A model generated the notes under the pieces. That model made no database searches. It was given only the letters and a program-made list of their open reading frames with translations, and was not told the origin of the DNA. Positions 13,830-15,877 of a DNA stretch of 15,877 nucleotides are shown piece by piece (the stretch's first letter is position 1; each line of letters opens with the position of its first letter). Both the position numbers and the translations under genes were made by a program. This DNA is from an uncultured Porphyromonadaceae bacterium (lineage in GTDB: Bacteria > Bacteroidota > Bacteroidia > Bacteroidales > Muribaculaceae), in NCBI GenBank assembly GCA_947174225.1, contig CAMWIF010000017.1, forward strand, positions 1 to 15,877. Direction: 5' to 3'.

Positions 13830-15877
13830 TCAAAAGTTAAGTGTATAAGATACTGATGGAAGAATCGGAAGAAGACTGAAGGTATGGAATTTACGATAGC
13901 TGCCATCCCCTTTCCACTCTGTATCGACATAGTTCTTCACCACCGTAAAGGGATTAAGCCGCCAATAGGCATTATATAATCCGAAATCCCACTGATAGGA
14001 GAGCTTACCTTTAAGGTGCCCCTTGACACTCAGGTTAAGGTTCAGCCTATGGAATGAGGGTATCCTGACATTGTTGCGGTTTTCAAAATAATCCATTCCG
14101 TCATTACGCTTTCCCCAAGGGTCTAAGGTATTGATGAACGGCGCGTCCGGAAAGGATCTGTCCGGAGGGGCGATATTATACAACGCAAGTGTCAAGCAGT
14201 TGCCGGTCATGTAAGTCCAGTTACCGGTTAACTCCATGCGGTCGTTGATCTGCCAACCGAGATTGATATCGAGCTTATGACGGTTGTCGAACTTTGCCGG
14301 ATATTTTTTCCCGGAGTTGATACCCGGTATCTTTCGCCAGTTCCACATCAAGCCATAAGCCACAGTCCAACTGATGCGCCCACATTTACCCTCTGTCTCC
14401 AGATCTAAGCCATACGCCCATCCCTTTCCATAAGCCAGCTTGTCATACCATGGAATATTTGTTGTGATATTGGAAGTGTTAGGCTTGAATTCTGCGATAT
14501 TGCGCAGATCTTTCCACCATAATTCCCCTTTTAGATTGAAATCTTCTTTGAAAGTTTTGTAATAGCCTAAAGAATATATACCGCACACCAAAGGTTTTGC
14601 ATGGGATGCTGTGGGCAGCCAAGCGTCAGAAGGGAGATAGATATAATTGGAGGAGACCTGCTGGGCATATTGCGCCACACGCGAGTAGCCGAGGCTCACA
14701 TTTGACTCATACGGAAGGTTGAGTGTCATATTGACTCTCGGTTCCATATTCCAGTGGTTCAACTCTTTGCTTAGATAACGGTTTGCTCTCAGTCCTGCCG
14801 AACCTTGAACAACATCGGCTATATTCCAGTTAAACTGCGCGAATCCGGATAATAAGCCGTTTTTTGAATGGTTTGAAAAGGGAGTGATTACCGGTTGGGC
14901 GGTTATGCCGCTATATTTGACAATCGGATTCCCAACATTATAATCATACCAAGTCTGCTGTAATCCCGCTTCCCCTTCCAACCCGTGTAAAATAGGGAAA
15001 TTAAAAGTTTCCTTCATGCTAATCTGAAGTACTGAGGGCTTAGTTTCTGTTATGGCAGTGAAGGATCCGGTATTACCGATAGCGTCCATGTTCTCTTCCT
15101 TGTCAGAAGCGAAAGCCTTTGACAGATAAGGCTGAATCTTTAGATTCCCTATGGGGAGAGATAGCTTGTAGTCGAGGGTGATACCCCAATTTCCCCACGA
15201 CATTTTATTGAGGTCTCTCTGATATACCGACTTACTTTTTTTCGGATCAAAATGTTCATTTCCCAATTTGAAATTGTCTTTTCCATAGAAGAGCAGAAAA
15301 GAGATGTCGTTTCTTTTCCTGTCGGTCACACTGAGCTTTACCATCAGGTCAGTGAAATTATAGTGGAATATGATTTTCTTGCCCTCTGATTTTTTAGTTG
15401 TATTCAGTATGGCGAGGGCAGGTGTGGAGAACACATCAAACCAGGTGCGCCGCAAAGCGACTGATAGGGCAGAGGTGCCTTTTTTCAAGGGGGTAGTGAA
15501 ATATACTTGTCCGCTTATCAAGCCTACGGAGAAGGTGCCTGAAGTGTTATAGTAGTCAGGGCTTTTTAAAGCCACATCTACAATGCTTGATGCCCGTTCT
15601 GAAAAGAGGGTTGGAAAATTACCTTTGTAAAAATCCACTTTGTCGATGGAATGGGTACTGAAAGTGGAGAATAACCCTCCGAAATGATATACGTTCAGGA
15701 GAGGAAGACCGTCAAGAAGGTATAGGTTTTGGTCGGTCTCTCCTCCACGAACATACAGACCTGCTAAGCCCTCTGTGCCTGACACAACACCCGAAGTGGA
15801 CTGTAAAGCCTTTATAACATCATGCTCGCCAAGCAGTGCAGGACGTTTATTGATCTCGGCTCCTGATAGAGAGATGT
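13830..15877 (-). CDS. TonB-dependent receptor, plug and barrel part (N-terminus outside window)
   Basis: About 681 residues of an outer-membrane active transporter are visible. The frame is open to the window edge; a GTG at 15785 is internal, because the codons before it continue the plug domain (ISLSGAEINKRPALLGEHDVIKALQS). The plug motif follows as GLAGLYVRGGETDQNLYLLDG, then PLLNVYHFGGLFSTF. The C-terminal 500 residues are barrel strands, ending in LPSVSYTLNF with a terminal aromatic as expected for recognition by the barrel assembly machinery. The plug sequence is of the kind seen in receptors with an N-terminal carboxypeptidase-regulatory-like domain, which would lie upstream. It uses TonB and proton-motive force for import. 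The DUF4249 lipoprotein gene follows after 3 nt. The substrate is unknown. Confidence 0.92.
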   Translation of the reverse strand, partial: ISLSGAEINKRPALLGEHDVIKALQSTSGVVSGTEGLAGLYVRGGETDQNLYLLDGLPLLNVYHFGGLFSTFSTHSIDKVDFYKGNFPTLFSERASSIVDVALKSPDYYNTSGTFSVGLISGQVYFTTPLKKGTSALSVALRRTWFDVFSTPALAILNTTKKSEGKKIIFHYNFTDLMVKLSVTDRKRNDISFLLFYGKDNFKLGNEHFDPKKSKSVYQRDLNKMSWGNWGITLDYKLSLPIGNLKIQPYLSKAFASDKEENMDAIGNTGSFTAITETKPSVLQISMKETFNFPILHGLEGEAGLQQTWYDYNVGNPIVKYSGITAQPVITPFSNHSKNGLLSGFAQFNWNIADVVQGSAGLRANRYLSKELNHWNMEPRVNMTLNLPYESNVSLGYSRVAQYAQQVSSNYIYLPSDAWLPTASHAKPLVCGIYSLGYYKTFKEDFNLKGELWWKDLRNIAEFKPNTSNITTNIPWYDKLAYGKGWAYGLDLETEGKCGRISWTVAYGLMWNWRKIPGINSGKKYPAKFDNRHKLDINLGWQINDRMELTGNWTYMTGNCLTLALYNIAPPDRSFPDAPFINTLDPWGKRNDGMDYFENRNNVRIPSFHRLNLNLSVKGHLKGKLSYQWDFGLYNAYWRLNPFTVVKNYVDTEWKGDGSYRKFHTFSLLPILPSVSYTLNF

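Noticed and set aside
15785..15787. GTG as the start codon of the TonB receptor
   Set aside because: The frame stays open upstream to the window edge and encodes the conserved beginning of the plug domain, so the gene is truncated by the window.

Overview
The window looks like a chromosomal segment of a Bacteroidales bacterium (Bacteroides/Muribaculaceae-like). Moderate GC, SPII lipoproteins, TonB-receptor-type barrels, a DUF4249 lipoprotein, TPR-LuxR membrane regulators and promoters of the Bacteroidetes type (TTTG about 20 bp upstream of TAnnTTTG) all point this way. I cannot assign a genus from the sequence alone. Every convincing gene lies on the minus strand, so the biological reading order runs from 15877 down to 1.

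In transcription order: (a) 15877-12840 holds the C-terminal two-thirds of a TonB-dependent receptor (N-terminus outside the window) followed 3 nt later by its DUF4249 lipoprotein. (b) 12651-8833 is an ECF sigma factor, a membrane-spanning anti-sigma-like protein and an outer-membrane beta-barrel protein, tightly packed as one operon. It is preceded by three imperfect 29-bp repeats and an inverted repeat. (c) 8609-7378 is a PagL-like acyloxyacyl hydrolase (lipid A deacylase family) whose reading frame is broken by an apparent single-base deletion. (d) 7240-4642 is an unrecognised lipoprotein gene followed 13 nt later by a membrane-tethered TPR/coiled-coil/LuxR-HTH regulator. (e) 4482 (or 4509) to 2392 is a second outer-membrane beta-barrel protein with its own promoter. 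(f) 2190-1045 is a KdsC-like phosphatase and a Maf nucleotide pyrophosphatase. (g) 851-1 is a BlaI/MecI repressor and the start of its BlaR1-type M56 sensor protease. Two copies of a 17-bp operator-like dyad lie exactly 30 bp apart over the repressor's own promoter.

The common theme is the cell envelope: outer-membrane barrels, lipoproteins, a lipid A enzyme, Kdo synthesis, and three different kinds of local regulator (ECF sigma/anti-sigma, tethered HTH, BlaI/M56 proteolytic relay). I see no RNA genes, CRISPR array, insertion sequence or integrase. No clearly undescribed multi-gene system is proven. The parts that deserve a second look are the lipoprotein plus tethered regulator pair, the non-FecR anti-sigma module with its repeat array, the paired BlaI operators, and the frameshifted deacylase.
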